Assembly (NCBI GenBank): GCA_947589555.1
Contig: CANQAZ010000007.1
Location: 1 to 41,611, forward strand
Source of the DNA: an uncultured Clostridia bacterium
Lineage (GTDB): Bacteria > Bacillota > Clostridia > Christensenellales > Borkfalkiaceae
Direction of reading: 5' to 3'
DNA: 41,611 bases
This document shows, piece by piece, positions 16,220-23,247 of the stretch. Under the pieces are notes generated by a model. That model was not told where the DNA came from and searched no databases. It saw nothing but the letters and a program-made list of their open reading frames with translations. Position numbers and translations under genes: made by a program. Position 1 is the stretch's first letter. Every line of letters begins with the position of its first letter.

Positions 16220-16633
16220 ATGGATAAAACACAAATCATTCAATTTATTTCCGAACAAAAGACGGCTTTTATCGCATCCGTCAACGAACAGGGCTATCCC
16301 GTGATAAGGGCAATGCTTGCCCCGCGTAAGATCGACGGAAATGAGATCTATTTCACGACCAACACTTCGTCCAACAAGATCAAACAGTATTCGGCCAACA
16401 ATAAGGCCTGTATCTATTTCTATAAGCGCGGAAAATTCAAGTATCAAGGCGTTTCCATGATAGGAGAAATGCAAATTTGTACCGATCAAGCGACGAAAGA
16501 CGAGATCTGGTGCTTCGGCGATAAGATGTTTTATAAACAGGGCGTCACCGATCCCGACTATTGCGTGTTGAAATTCAAGGGCATTTCCGCCGAATACTAT
16601 TGTGATTTTAAGGTCGAAACGATAGAGTTATAA
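16220..16633 (+). CDS. Pyridoxamine 5'-phosphate oxidase-like flavin-fold protein
   Basis: A 137-residue protein of the split-barrel flavin-binding fold. FIASVNEQGYPVIRAMLAPR and EIYFTTNTSSNKIKQYSANN are the two typical strands and the phosphate-binding region of the general stress/PNPOx-like family. It probably binds FMN or F420-like flavin and reduces or sequesters small molecules. It lacks the extra C-terminal segment of true PdxH, so a vitamin B6 role is unlikely. It is co-directional with the acetyltransferase and probably in the same transcript, ending at the hairpin at 16632. Confidence 0.85.
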   Translation: MDKTQIIQFISEQKTAFIASVNEQGYPVIRAMLAPRKIDGNEIYFTTNTSSNKIKQYSANNKACIYFYKRGKFKYQGVSMIGEMQICTDQATKDEIWCFGDKMFYKQGVTDPDYCVLKFKGISAEYYCDFKVETIEL

Positions 16634-16675
16634 AACGGAGTCCTTTGCGGGCGGAGAGATTTTCCGCGCCGTTTT
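16632..16675 (+). terminator. Probable terminator hairpin
   Basis: AAAACGG (16632-16638) pairs with CCGTTTT (16669-16675). A second stem, GCGGA / TCCGC, sits inside. The T run is only four bases, so efficiency is uncertain. The left arm overlaps the stop codon of the flavin-fold gene. Confidence 0.4.
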
Positions 16676-16765
16676 GGGAAGCGGCGGAGCGCAATGCCGC
16701 TCGCCCGGCCGCCGCGTGGCGGGTCTATGGCATGAAGGGCGCGGCAAAAATTTTATCGGAAGCCC

Positions 16766-16794
16766 TTGTTTTTTGCACGCAACGGTGATATAAT
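16766..16794 (+). promoter_or_regulatory. Sigma-A promoter of the zinc-ribbon gene
   Basis: TTGTTT (16766-16771), 17-bp spacer, perfect TATAAT (16789-16794). It is followed by an A-rich leader and AGGAGGAAGGA ahead of the ATG at 16825. Confidence 0.7.
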
Positions 16795-16824
16795 CAAAAA
16801 AAGAAGAAAAAGGAGGAAGGATTT

Positions 16825-17052
16825 ATGTGGACAGGAACCATCAGATGCGGAGGGATCGGTTGCGGAGCGACTTTGCCCCTCAATTCGACGCGGTGCCCTT
16901 ATTGCGGGTGGAGGCCGCGTTGCCTATATTGCAAATATTTGAAACCGAATTCTTCTTTCCCCCACATTGACGGCTGTACCCTGAAAGAAAATTCCGATGG
17001 GTACCGTTGCAGCAGATACGATTACGATTTCGAACGCTACGGAAATCCGTAA
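16825..17052 (+). CDS. Small cysteine-rich zinc-ribbon protein
   Basis: A 75-residue protein with eight cysteines: RCGGIGCG, RCPYCGW, RCLYCKY, a Cys in DGCTL and one in YRCSRYD. The paired CxxC motifs suggest one or two structural zinc sites. It has no membrane segment or signal peptide. A strong ribosome binding site (AGGAGG), its own promoter and a terminator at 17127 mark it as an independent, well-translated gene. Function is unknown; small proteins of this kind can be nucleic-acid or protein adaptors. Confidence 0.7.
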   Translation: MWTGTIRCGGIGCGATLPLNSTRCPYCGWRPRCLYCKYLKPNSSFPHIDGCTLKENSDGYRCSRYDYDFERYGNP

Positions 17053-17126
17053 CGTTCGCAGGCGGGCGCATTTTCGCACCGGGACCGCGTGCGGAAAAAG
17101 GGCGACGGTTAGCGCAAACAAATTTC

Positions 17127-17155
17127 GGCATATTCCGACGGAATATGCCTTTTTT
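17127..17155 (+). terminator. Rho-independent terminator
   Basis: A perfect ten-bp stem, GGCATATTCC / GGAATATGCC, with a three-base loop GAC and a run of six Ts. It ends the zinc-ribbon transcript and insulates it from spoIIGA. A lone TATAAT at 17173-17178 follows, without a good -35, and may belong to the spoIIGA promoter. Confidence 0.9.
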
Positions 17156-17200
17156 CGTGCCCTTTTAGCCCTTATAATACCTGTCACGGGGAAGGGAAGA

Positions 17201-18073
17201 ATGGTCGTATATGCCGAGTATGCGTTTCTGGAAAATTTTTTGATCGATGCGGAACTACTCTACCTCGCTCTGAAATGTGCGCGGGGACGGGTGCGGCTGT
17301 GGCGCCTCTTTCTTGCCGCCGCGGTCGGCGCGGCCGAAGCGCTCGTCTTTCCGCTCCTGCCGCTTCCCTTATGGGCGGCCTATCTCGTTAAAATTTTGGG
17401 CGGCGTGCTCATTGCCGTGGCGGCCGTATCCAAAGGCACGAAAAAGACCTATTTCGTCGCGATCGTCTCCTTTTTCCTCATGACGTTTGCGCTCGGCGGA
17501 TTGCTCACGGCCGCCTATTCCTTTTTCGGCGTGGAATACGCCGAGGGGAGCGGCTATCTCGTCGAACAGGCTCCCGTGGCGCTCGTGCTCGCGCTCGCGG
17601 GTGGATTTTGTATTCTCGTCACGCTCGGCGCAAGAAGATTTTATCGCTACCGATGCGAAAAACGCGCCGTATTGCCCTGCGTGTTGTCCGTCGGCGGAAA
17701 AACGGTGCATTGGAAGGGGTTTTCGGACAGCGGAAACCTGCTTTCGTTCCGCGGGGAGCCCGTCTGCGTCGCCTCCGCCGCGGCCGTTTTTGCCCTCTTC
17801 GGTCCTCATCCGCGCGCGGAGGGGCACATCCGCATCGGGACCGTGAACGGAGGCAGGGATTCGCCCGTATTCCGTTGCGACAGCCTGAAAGTGGGGGAAA
17901 AAGTGAGCGAGGGGGCCTTGATCGCGCTCGGTGCGGTGGAGAGCGGGGAGTACCAGATCATATTACATACCGCCTATTCGGAGGGAGAACATGAAGTTGT
18001 TGGGAATGCTGAAAGCGTGGCTCGAAGGGCTATGGGGAAGCGAGAACGTCGTCCATTACCTCTGCGGAAGTGA
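17201..18073 (+). CDS. spoIIGA: Sporulation sigma-E factor processing peptidase SpoIIGA
   Basis: A 290-residue membrane-embedded aspartic protease that cleaves pro-sigma-E in the mother cell after a signal from the forespore. Five hydrophobic helices occupy about residues 5-145. The cytoplasmic protease domain follows, with the catalytic motif GFSDSGNLL (Asp176). The C-terminal [10 protein letters not shown] resembles the family's end. The start at 17201 follows GAAGGGAAG and begins with the usual [15 protein letters not shown]. The gene runs 83 bases into sigE in another frame, so its last 27 codons are shared, which is more overlap than usual. Regulation by Spo0A is expected from the family, but I see no clear Spo0A box. 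Confidence 0.93.
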   Translation: MVVYAEYAFLENFLIDAELLYLALKCARGRVRLWRLFLAAAVGAAEALVFPLLPLPLWAAYLVKILGGVLIAVAAVSKGTKKTYFVAIVSFFLMTFALGGLLTAAYSFFGVEYAEGSGYLVEQAPVALVLALAGGFCILVTLGARRFYRYRCEKRAVLPCVLSVGGKTVHWKGFSDSGNLLSFRGEPVCVASAAAVFALFGPHPRAEGHIRIGTVNGGRDSPVFRCDSLKVGEKVSEGALIALGAVESGEYQIILHTAYSEGEHEVVGNAESVARRAMGKRERRPLPLRK

Positions 18074-18701
18074 GGCGTTGCCCTTGCCGCTTTCCGCCGA
18101 GGAGGAGGGCGAAATGCTCCGCAAGATGGAGGCGGGGGAGGACGTGGAAGCGGTCAAGGCCTCCCTCATCGAGCACAACCTGCGTCTCGTCGTGTACATA
18201 TCGCACAAATTCGAGAATACGGGCGTGGACGGCGACGATCTCATTTCCATCGGGACCATCGGTCTCATCAAAGCCATCAATTCCTTCCGTTCCGATAAGA
18301 ACATCAAACTTGCGACGTATGCCTCACGGTGCATCGAAAACGAAATTCTGATGTACCTCAGGCGCACGGTCAAGTTGAAGAGCGAGGTCTCCTTTGACGA
18401 GCCCCTCAATACCGATTTCGAGGGCAACGAATTGCTCCTATCCGACGTCCTCGGCACCGACAGCGAAACGGTGTACGGCGGCGTGGAAGCGAACGTCGAA
18501 AAGGAACTCCTCAAAGAGGCGCTCAAAAAACTGCCCGAGCGCGAGCAGAAGATCATGTACATGCGCTTCGGCCTCGGCGGGAGAGAGGAAATGACCCAAA
18601 AGGACGTCGCCGACCGCCTCGGCATTTCCCAAAGTTACATATCCCGGCTCGAAAAAAAGATCATCGAACGGCTCAAAAAGGAAATTTCCAAACTCGTCTG
18701 A
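17991..18701 (+). CDS. sigE: RNA polymerase sigma-E factor (mother-cell sporulation)
   Basis: A 236-residue sigma-70 family factor made as an inactive precursor and activated by SpoIIGA. Residues 1-20 form the short hydrophobic pro-sequence ([16 protein letters not shown]). [13 protein letters not shown] follows, then region 2 ([40 protein letters not shown]) and region 4 ([20 protein letters not shown]). These are near-identical to known SigE proteins, apart from the shorter pro-region. GGAGGGAGAAC gives a good ribosome binding site inside the spoIIGA coding region. Translation of the pair is therefore coupled. Confidence 0.96.
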   Translation: MKLLGMLKAWLEGLWGSENVVHYLCGSEALPLPLSAEEEGEMLRKMEAGEDVEAVKASLIEHNLRLVVYISHKFENTGVDGDDLISIGTIGLIKAINSFRSDKNIKLATYASRCIENEILMYLRRTVKLKSEVSFDEPLNTDFEGNELLLSDVLGTDSETVYGGVEANVEKELLKEALKKLPEREQKIMYMRFGLGGREEMTQKDVADRLGISQSYISRLEKKIIERLKKEISKLV

Positions 18702-18718
18702 AAAAACTGCCGCAAACA

Positions 18719-18747
18719 TTGACAGAAAGGGCATTTTTCGGTATAAT
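18719..18747 (+). promoter_or_regulatory. Consensus sigma-A promoter between sigE and the galactosidase
   Basis: Perfect TTGACA (18719-18724), 17-bp spacer, perfect TATAAT (18742-18747). It starts 18 bases after the sigE stop and serves the GH27 gene at 18778. A short CCCAA / TTGGG stem at 18751-18769 touches the ribosome binding site GGGAGG, but it may begin upstream of the transcript start. Confidence 0.9.
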
Positions 18748-18777
18748 TGTCCCAAAAAGATCTCTTGGGAGGCAATT

Positions 18778-19905
18778 ATGATCGCCTATCTTCCGCCTAT
18801 GGGCTGGAACACCTGGAACACCTTTGCGCAGGACATCAGCGAGGAACTCATCCTTTCTTCCGCGGAAAAACTGCTTTCCACCGGCCTGAAAGCGGCGGGA
18901 TATGAATACGTCGTTGTGGACGATTGCTGGGCGCTCCGAGAGCGGGACGGCAGGGGAAGGCTCGTTCCCGATCCGCAAAAATTTCCGCACGGAATGAAGT
19001 ACGTCGCCGACCGCCTGCACGCAATGGGGCTCAAATTCGGCATGTATTCCTGCGCCGGGGCGATGACTTGCGCGGGTTATCCCGCGAGTTTCAACCGCGA
19101 ATATCTCGATGCGCGCACCTTTGCTTCGTGGGGCGTGGATTTCCTCAAATATGATTATTGCTTCAAGCCCGCTTCGGCCGACGGGAAAAATCTATACCGC
19201 CGCATGGGCCTTGCGCTTGCAAGTAGCGGCAGGAAGATCCTGTTCAGCGGTTGCAGTTGGGGCGTGGACGCAACGCATGAATGGATCGGCTCCACGGGCG
19301 CGAATATGTGGCGCTCTACCCCCGATATTTTCGATACCTTCGATTCAGTGAAGGACATCATCAAACGGCAGTACGACATCCTTCCGTACGGCGGCGTAGG
19401 GTGCTTCAACGATATGGATATGCTCGTCGTGGGCATGCACGGCAAGGGGAACGTGGGGCTCTCCGGCTGTACGGACGACGAATACCGCCTGCATTTTGCG
19501 GCGTGGTGCGTGCTGGCCTCCCCGCTCATGATCGGATGCGACATCCGCAACCTCGATGAAACGACGAAGGGCATTTTGACCGACCCGACCCTTCTCTCCA
19601 TCGCAAAGGATCCGCGCGGCAACCGCCCGTATCTCATCCGCTTTGCCGATAGCGACGATCTGCCCGTTTTTGTGCGCGCCCTCGAAGGGGGAGACCTCGC
19701 GGTCGGCTTCTTCAACCTTTCCGACGGGGCCGTCAACTTTTGGGTCTCGGCGGACGATTTGGGGGTGCCCGAAATCAGCGGAAAGATCCTTGCGGGCGTG
19801 GAGGCCTACACGGGGCAAAAGGTGCGCTCCGCGAACGGCGTGCTTTCGGCGCGGGTGGAGGCGCACGCGTGTAGCGTGATGAGGCTCCGCGTCGCACAGC
19901 GATGA
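18778..19905 (+). CDS. GH27 alpha-galactosidase
   Basis: A 375-residue glycoside hydrolase of family 27, a retaining enzyme that releases alpha-linked galactose. The (beta/alpha)8 barrel starts at PPMGWNTWNTF. The nucleophile is Asp126 in FLKYDYC and the acid/base is Asp183 in MWRSTPD. CFNDMDMLVVG and CVLASPLMIGCDIRNLD are further family landmarks. A short beta-sandwich domain closes the protein. There is no signal peptide, so it acts in the cytoplasm on imported galacto-oligosaccharides or galactosides. No transporter or other sugar gene is nearby. It has its own sigma-A promoter and lies between sigE and sigG, which are usually neighbours. It overlaps the next gene by four bases. Confidence 0.93.
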   Translation: MIAYLPPMGWNTWNTFAQDISEELILSSAEKLLSTGLKAAGYEYVVVDDCWALRERDGRGRLVPDPQKFPHGMKYVADRLHAMGLKFGMYSCAGAMTCAGYPASFNREYLDARTFASWGVDFLKYDYCFKPASADGKNLYRRMGLALASSGRKILFSGCSWGVDATHEWIGSTGANMWRSTPDIFDTFDSVKDIIKRQYDILPYGGVGCFNDMDMLVVGMHGKGNVGLSGCTDDEYRLHFAAWCVLASPLMIGCDIRNLDETTKGILTDPTLLSIAKDPRGNRPYLIRFADSDDLPVFVRALEGGDLAVGFFNLSDGAVNFWVSADDLGVPEISGKILAGVEAYTGQKVRSANGVLSARVEAHACSVMRLRVAQR

Positions 19906-20102
19906 CCTGCGAAAGGTGCGGCGGGGCCCTCGGCGACGACGCCCTCGGGCTCAACCGGAAATACAACCCCGGCCGCGGATGGCTCTGCAAGGGCTGTTTG
20001 GCGAAAAAACTCGGCGTGACCGAGCAACGGCTGGACGAAAAAATAGAAGAATTCCGCCGCGCGGGCTGTATGCTCTTTTCCGCTCCCGCCCGCCGCGCAT
20101 AA
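19902..20102 (+). CDS. Small two-CxxC zinc-binding protein
   Basis: A 66-residue protein with MTCERCGG at the N-terminus and WLCKGCLAKKLG at residues 27-38. These four cysteines would bind one zinc. A charged helix (EQRLDEKIEEFRRAG) follows. It overlaps the galactosidase stop (ATGA), so it is translationally coupled to it. I do not recognise the family; a regulatory or adaptor role is possible. The last codons overlap the -35 of the putative sigG promoter. Confidence 0.65.
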   Translation: MTCERCGGALGDDALGLNRKYNPGRGWLCKGCLAKKLGVTEQRLDEKIEEFRRAGCMLFSAPARRA

Positions 20103-20126
20103 CTTTTTGCAAAAACGCAGATACTC
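20097..20126 (+). promoter_or_regulatory. Putative sigma-F promoter of sigG
   Basis: GCATA (20097-20101), a 15-bp spacer and GCAGATACTC (20117-20126) match the sigma-F consensus (GYATA, 15 bp, GGNNANANT-type) at all but one or two positions. It lies 31 bases before the sigG ATG, with AAGGAGG between. sigG is transcribed by sigma-F RNA polymerase in Bacillus, so the position fits the known cascade. The match was made by eye. Confidence 0.5.
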
Positions 20127-20156
20127 CTTTTCCCGAAGTACATAAGGAGGAATGCC

Positions 20157-20927
20157 ATGTTGCAGAAAGTAAACATCTGCGGCGTTGATACCGCAGGACT
20201 TCCCAAACTCACCGCAAAGGAAAACGAGGCGCTCATGATACGCCTGAAAGCGGGGGACAAGGCCGCGCGCGACCAGTTTATTGTGGGCAATATGAGGTTG
20301 GTGCTCTCCCTCGTCAAGCGTTTTTGGGCGAAAAACGCCAACGCGGACGATGTTTTTCAGGCCGGTTGCGTGGGGCTCATCAAGGCGATCGATAATTTCA
20401 ATCTCGATTTCAACGTAAAATTTTCGACCTATGCCGTGCCCATGATCCTCGGCGAGATTAAGCGGTATCTGCGCGACGGAAACAGTTTGCGCGTTTCCCG
20501 CTCCATCCGCGATACGGCGTACCGCATTCTGAAAGTGCGCGAGGGGCTCGAAGAGCGCGACGAAGAAGCGACCATCGAGCGCATTGCCGAGGAGATGCAG
20601 GTGAAAGAGCGAGAAGTGGTCTACGCCCTCGACGCCATTTCCGATCCGGTCTCCCTCTACGACCCCGTTTACAACAAGTCGGGCGATACCCTGCAACTCG
20701 TGGACCAACTCTACGACGAAACGCAGAGCGAGGCCATCTGGACCGAGCGGGTCGCCCTCCGCGAGGCCATCGACCGCCTTGCCGACCGCGAGAAGAAGAT
20801 CCTCATGCTCCGCTACTATGAAGGCAAGACGCAGACGGAGATCTCCGCCGAGGTCGGCATTTCGCAGGCGCAGGTGAGCCGCCTCGAAAAAAACGCGCTC
20901 GGCGCCATCCGCAAGGAAATTTTCTGA
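20157..20927 (+). CDS. sigG: RNA polymerase sigma-G factor (forespore sporulation)
   Basis: A 256-residue sigma-70 family factor that directs late gene expression in the forespore, including spoVA genes. The N-terminal KVNICGVDTAGLPKLTAKEN is the SigG signature that sets it apart from SigF. Region 2 (DDVFQAGCVGLIKAIDNF, KFSTYAVPMILGEIKRYLRD), RVSRSIRDTAYRI and region 4 (TQTEISAEVGISQAQVSRLE) are intact. AAGGAGG precedes the ATG with seven-base spacing. The usual direct sigE neighbour is separated from it by the GH27 gene and the small zinc gene. Confidence 0.96.
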   Translation: MLQKVNICGVDTAGLPKLTAKENEALMIRLKAGDKAARDQFIVGNMRLVLSLVKRFWAKNANADDVFQAGCVGLIKAIDNFNLDFNVKFSTYAVPMILGEIKRYLRDGNSLRVSRSIRDTAYRILKVREGLEERDEEATIERIAEEMQVKEREVVYALDAISDPVSLYDPVYNKSGDTLQLVDQLYDETQSEAIWTERVALREAIDRLADREKKILMLRYYEGKTQTEISAEVGISQAQVSRLEKNALGAIRKEIF

Positions 20928-20960
20928 AACTTTCGCATCTATCCCGCATAAAATAGGGGT

Positions 20961-21308
20961 GTGGAAACAAGTTTCGGCGAACTGAAAAAAATGGAGGCGG
21001 TCAACCTCTCGGACGGGAAACGCCTCGGCAAGATCTGCGACGTCGTGTTCACCTACCCCGAGGGGAGGGTGCAAGGGCTTGTGGTGCCCGGCGGAAAGGG
21101 CTTCCGCTGGGGGAAGGCCGATCTCTTCATCGACCTCAAATGCGTGCGGAAAATCGGCGTGGACGTCGTGCTCGTGGAAATCAAGGCGGCGCCAAAGCCC
21201 GAAAAAAAGAGGGGAAAGTGGGAGGATAACTACCCTCCTCCTCCGCCCCCGTCGCCCTCGCCGTTTCGTGGCGGAGGAGACCGCCGCGACTACGGAGAAT
21301 ACGAATAA
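20961..21308 (+). CDS. YlmC/YmxH-family PRC-barrel sporulation protein
   Basis: A 115-residue protein starting at GTG. Residues 1-75 (FGELKKMEAVNLSDGKRLGK, DLFIDLKCVRKIGVDVVLVE) form the small PRC-barrel fold of the YlmC/YmxH family. That family often sits beside sigG or other sporulation genes; its exact role is not established. The tail is low in complexity, with a Pro run and an Arg/Glu-rich end, and is longer than usual. It lies 33 bases after sigG and ends at the bidirectional terminator at 21314. Confidence 0.85.
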   Translation: METSFGELKKMEAVNLSDGKRLGKICDVVFTYPEGRVQGLVVPGGKGFRWGKADLFIDLKCVRKIGVDVVLVEIKAAPKPEKKRGKWEDNYPPPPPPSPSPFRGGGDRRDYGEYE

Positions 21309-21313
21309 AAACA

Positions 21314-21352
21314 AAAAAACGGCTTGAAAGTCAGACATTCAAGTCGTTTTTT
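21314..21352. terminator. Bidirectional terminator
   Basis: The A-rich left arm ending ACGGCTTGAA pairs with TTCAAGTCGT followed by six Ts; there is one G-T pair. A and T runs on both sides let it work in both directions. It separates the converging sigG-ylmC/ymxH and dnaD-like genes. Confidence 0.85.
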
Positions 21353-21393
21353 CAATATTTGCAGAGTACTATGCGTGACATAATAATTGTTTT

Positions 21394-23106
21394 TCAGCCG
21401 TTTTTATCGCAATCGCACATTCTTCCGTCGGGCAAGAAGCCCGTATCCGAACATTTCGGGCAGAAGAATTTGGGAACGAAATCGGCGTTCGAGAGGCCGA
21501 GGCGCGCAAGCGCCTGCGCCCGCTTTGCCCGCGCTTCGTCGAGGCGCTTTGCAACGGCCGCGGCTTCCGCGGGGGAGAATACCTCCGCCTTTGCGAGGGC
21601 GATCTCATCCTTCCGGCATGCGGCGTCGGCTTCCTTAAATCCTTCGTCCCGTTCGGCGGCCGCCCGCGCATTTTCCGCTCTCTCTTCGGCGGCGCGGCGG
21701 CGCGCGGCATAAAAGCGTTCGCGCTCGGAGCGCAGGTCTGCGGCAACGGCCGCTTCGTTGCGGTATTCGGAGCGCCGCTCTTCTGCGGGCCGCTCGGGAA
21801 TTTCGTTTACGGCAACTGCGCCCACCCGCTTCCACTCGGAGAGGAGTTTGTTCATGTAGGGCAGAGGGGCGGAGGCGTTCGCGCTCCGTTTTGCCGCCTC
21901 CAAGATCATTTCCTCCGAAAAATTCCATTCGTTCCGCCAGACGGAGATCATGGAGAGGGCGGACTGCGTCTTTTTCACCACGCCGCACGCCGATTGGATG
22001 CGTTGGAGGAGGCGGAGGAGGCGGTCCTGCCCTTCGCAGTAGGCCTTGACGCTTTCGCCGTCGACGACGCCGCTCCGGTAGAGCGTTTCGATGAGGGCGT
22101 CCAACTCCGGAAAGCCGTATCCGAGTTTGAGTCCCAGCCCGGCGAGGAGGACGAGCCCCTCCTCTTCATAGCCCCGCTCCGTCCATTTTTCGGCGTATTC
22201 GTCGGCAAAGGGGCGGGGATTTTGCACTTTTACCCCCAATTTGCGCGCCACTTTGAACACGATGCCGGCGAGCAATTCCCGCCGCGCGAGGTATTCGCGG
22301 GCGTGTTCCCCGTCCGTCGCGCGGTGTTCGCAGAGTTCGCCGACGAGGACGTCGAGGGAGGGGAGGGTGCCTTTTTTCATGAATTCCGCGGCGGCGTAGA
22401 CGGCTTCGGTCTCCATTCCGTGCGCCAGCCACTTCTCGAGATAGTCGTAGTCGCTCTCCTGCGGTTTGCGGTAGATGCCGAGGAGGGCGAAGATGCGCGC
22501 GAGTTCCCGTTCGTGCACGTTGAAATCGGCAAGGTCGGCTTCGACCTGCTCATAAGTATATTTGCTTTCGCGGCACAGTTTTTGCGCCTTGTTGATGACG
22601 TGGGAAAAGGAGAGTTTCTCGCCGTCCTTTTTCAGGCAATATTCGGCGACGAGGAGGAACGCCTGTTGCTCCATCGGCTCTTTTTCGAGAAATTCCAGGA
22701 TCTTCTGCATTTCGAAGGGGCGGAATTCCTTACCCGCCTTTTGCAGGAGTTTATAGAGTTCGCGGTTGAATTCGGCGTATTTTTCGGGTTTAATCGTCTT
22801 GGGCTTGCCCACCGCGGAATTGACGGGCAGATATTCGACGAAGAGGGGCTCGCGGGAAAGCACGTGCACGAGGTCGCATTCCTCCCAAAACCCGAAAATT
22901 TCGACGAAGCGCTTCATCGGGATATGTAGCAATTTTGCCGCGCTTTCGGCGTCGAATTCGTCCTTGCATTGGCACAGATACAGCCCGTAGAGATAAGCGC
23001 GCACGGCATCCCCGTCCGCCTGCGGCAGATATTTGGTGATGAAGCGGTTTTCCACGCTCGTGTACATGTTCGCGGTGAAATCTTTGGAGAAGGCGCTGAA
23101 CGACAT
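21394..23106 (-). CDS. DnaD-domain replication protein fused to DnaI/DnaC-type zinc region
   Basis: A 570-residue protein of the primosome. The N-terminal half is helical and DnaD/DnaB-like. A DnaB_2-type segment (about residues 385-430) shows NEWNFSEEMILEAAKRS and the conserved YMNKLLSEW. A charged coiled coil covers about 440-535. The C-terminus (540-570) is CPKCSDTGF followed by CDC, with Cys549, 552, 564 and 566. This coiled coil plus zinc motif is the usual N-terminal part of the DnaI/DnaC helicase loader, but here the protein stops and no AAA+ ATPase follows. The start at 23106 follows GGAGGG. It faces sbcD from overlapping divergent promoters. Confidence 0.8.
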   Translation of the reverse strand: MSFSAFSKDFTANMYTSVENRFITKYLPQADGDAVRAYLYGLYLCQCKDEFDAESAAKLLHIPMKRFVEIFGFWEECDLVHVLSREPLFVEYLPVNSAVGKPKTIKPEKYAEFNRELYKLLQKAGKEFRPFEMQKILEFLEKEPMEQQAFLLVAEYCLKKDGEKLSFSHVINKAQKLCRESKYTYEQVEADLADFNVHERELARIFALLGIYRKPQESDYDYLEKWLAHGMETEAVYAAAEFMKKGTLPSLDVLVGELCEHRATDGEHAREYLARRELLAGIVFKVARKLGVKVQNPRPFADEYAEKWTERGYEEEGLVLLAGLGLKLGYGFPELDALIETLYRSGVVDGESVKAYCEGQDRLLRLLQRIQSACGVVKKTQSALSMISVWRNEWNFSEEMILEAAKRSANASAPLPYMNKLLSEWKRVGAVAVNEIPERPAEERRSEYRNEAAVAADLRSERERFYAARRRAAEERAENARAAAERDEGFKEADAACRKDEIALAKAEVFSPAEAAAVAKRLDEARAKRAQALARLGLSNADFVPKFFCPKCSDTGFLPDGRMCDCDKNG

Positions 23107-23168
23107 GAATCCCTCCGTTTTTTTCCGAAAGTGGTCGGAATGCTCTTGCTTTTTCCGTTTGGCTGTTG

Positions 23169-23202
23169 TATAATAGTATAGCATAACCCCAAAATTTTGC
23201 AA
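23169..23202. promoter_or_regulatory. Overlapping divergent promoters for dnaD-like gene and sbcD
   Basis: On the + strand, TTGCTT (23146-23151), a 17-bp spacer and TATAAT (23169-23174) point toward sbcDC. On the - strand, TTGCAA (23197-23202), a 16-bp spacer and TATACT (complement of 23175-23180) point toward the dnaD-like gene. The two -10 boxes abut, so only one polymerase can probably bind at a time. Confidence 0.65.
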
Positions 23203-23247
23203 GCGCTTTTGAAGCGCCCGCGCAAATTTCAGGGATTGCCTTTTCCC

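Noticed and set aside
17140-17200. Spo0A-controlled spoIIG-type promoter
   Set aside because: Only a TATAAT at 17173 is convincing. No TTGACA at the 22-bp spacing and no TGTCGAA-type Spo0A box was found.
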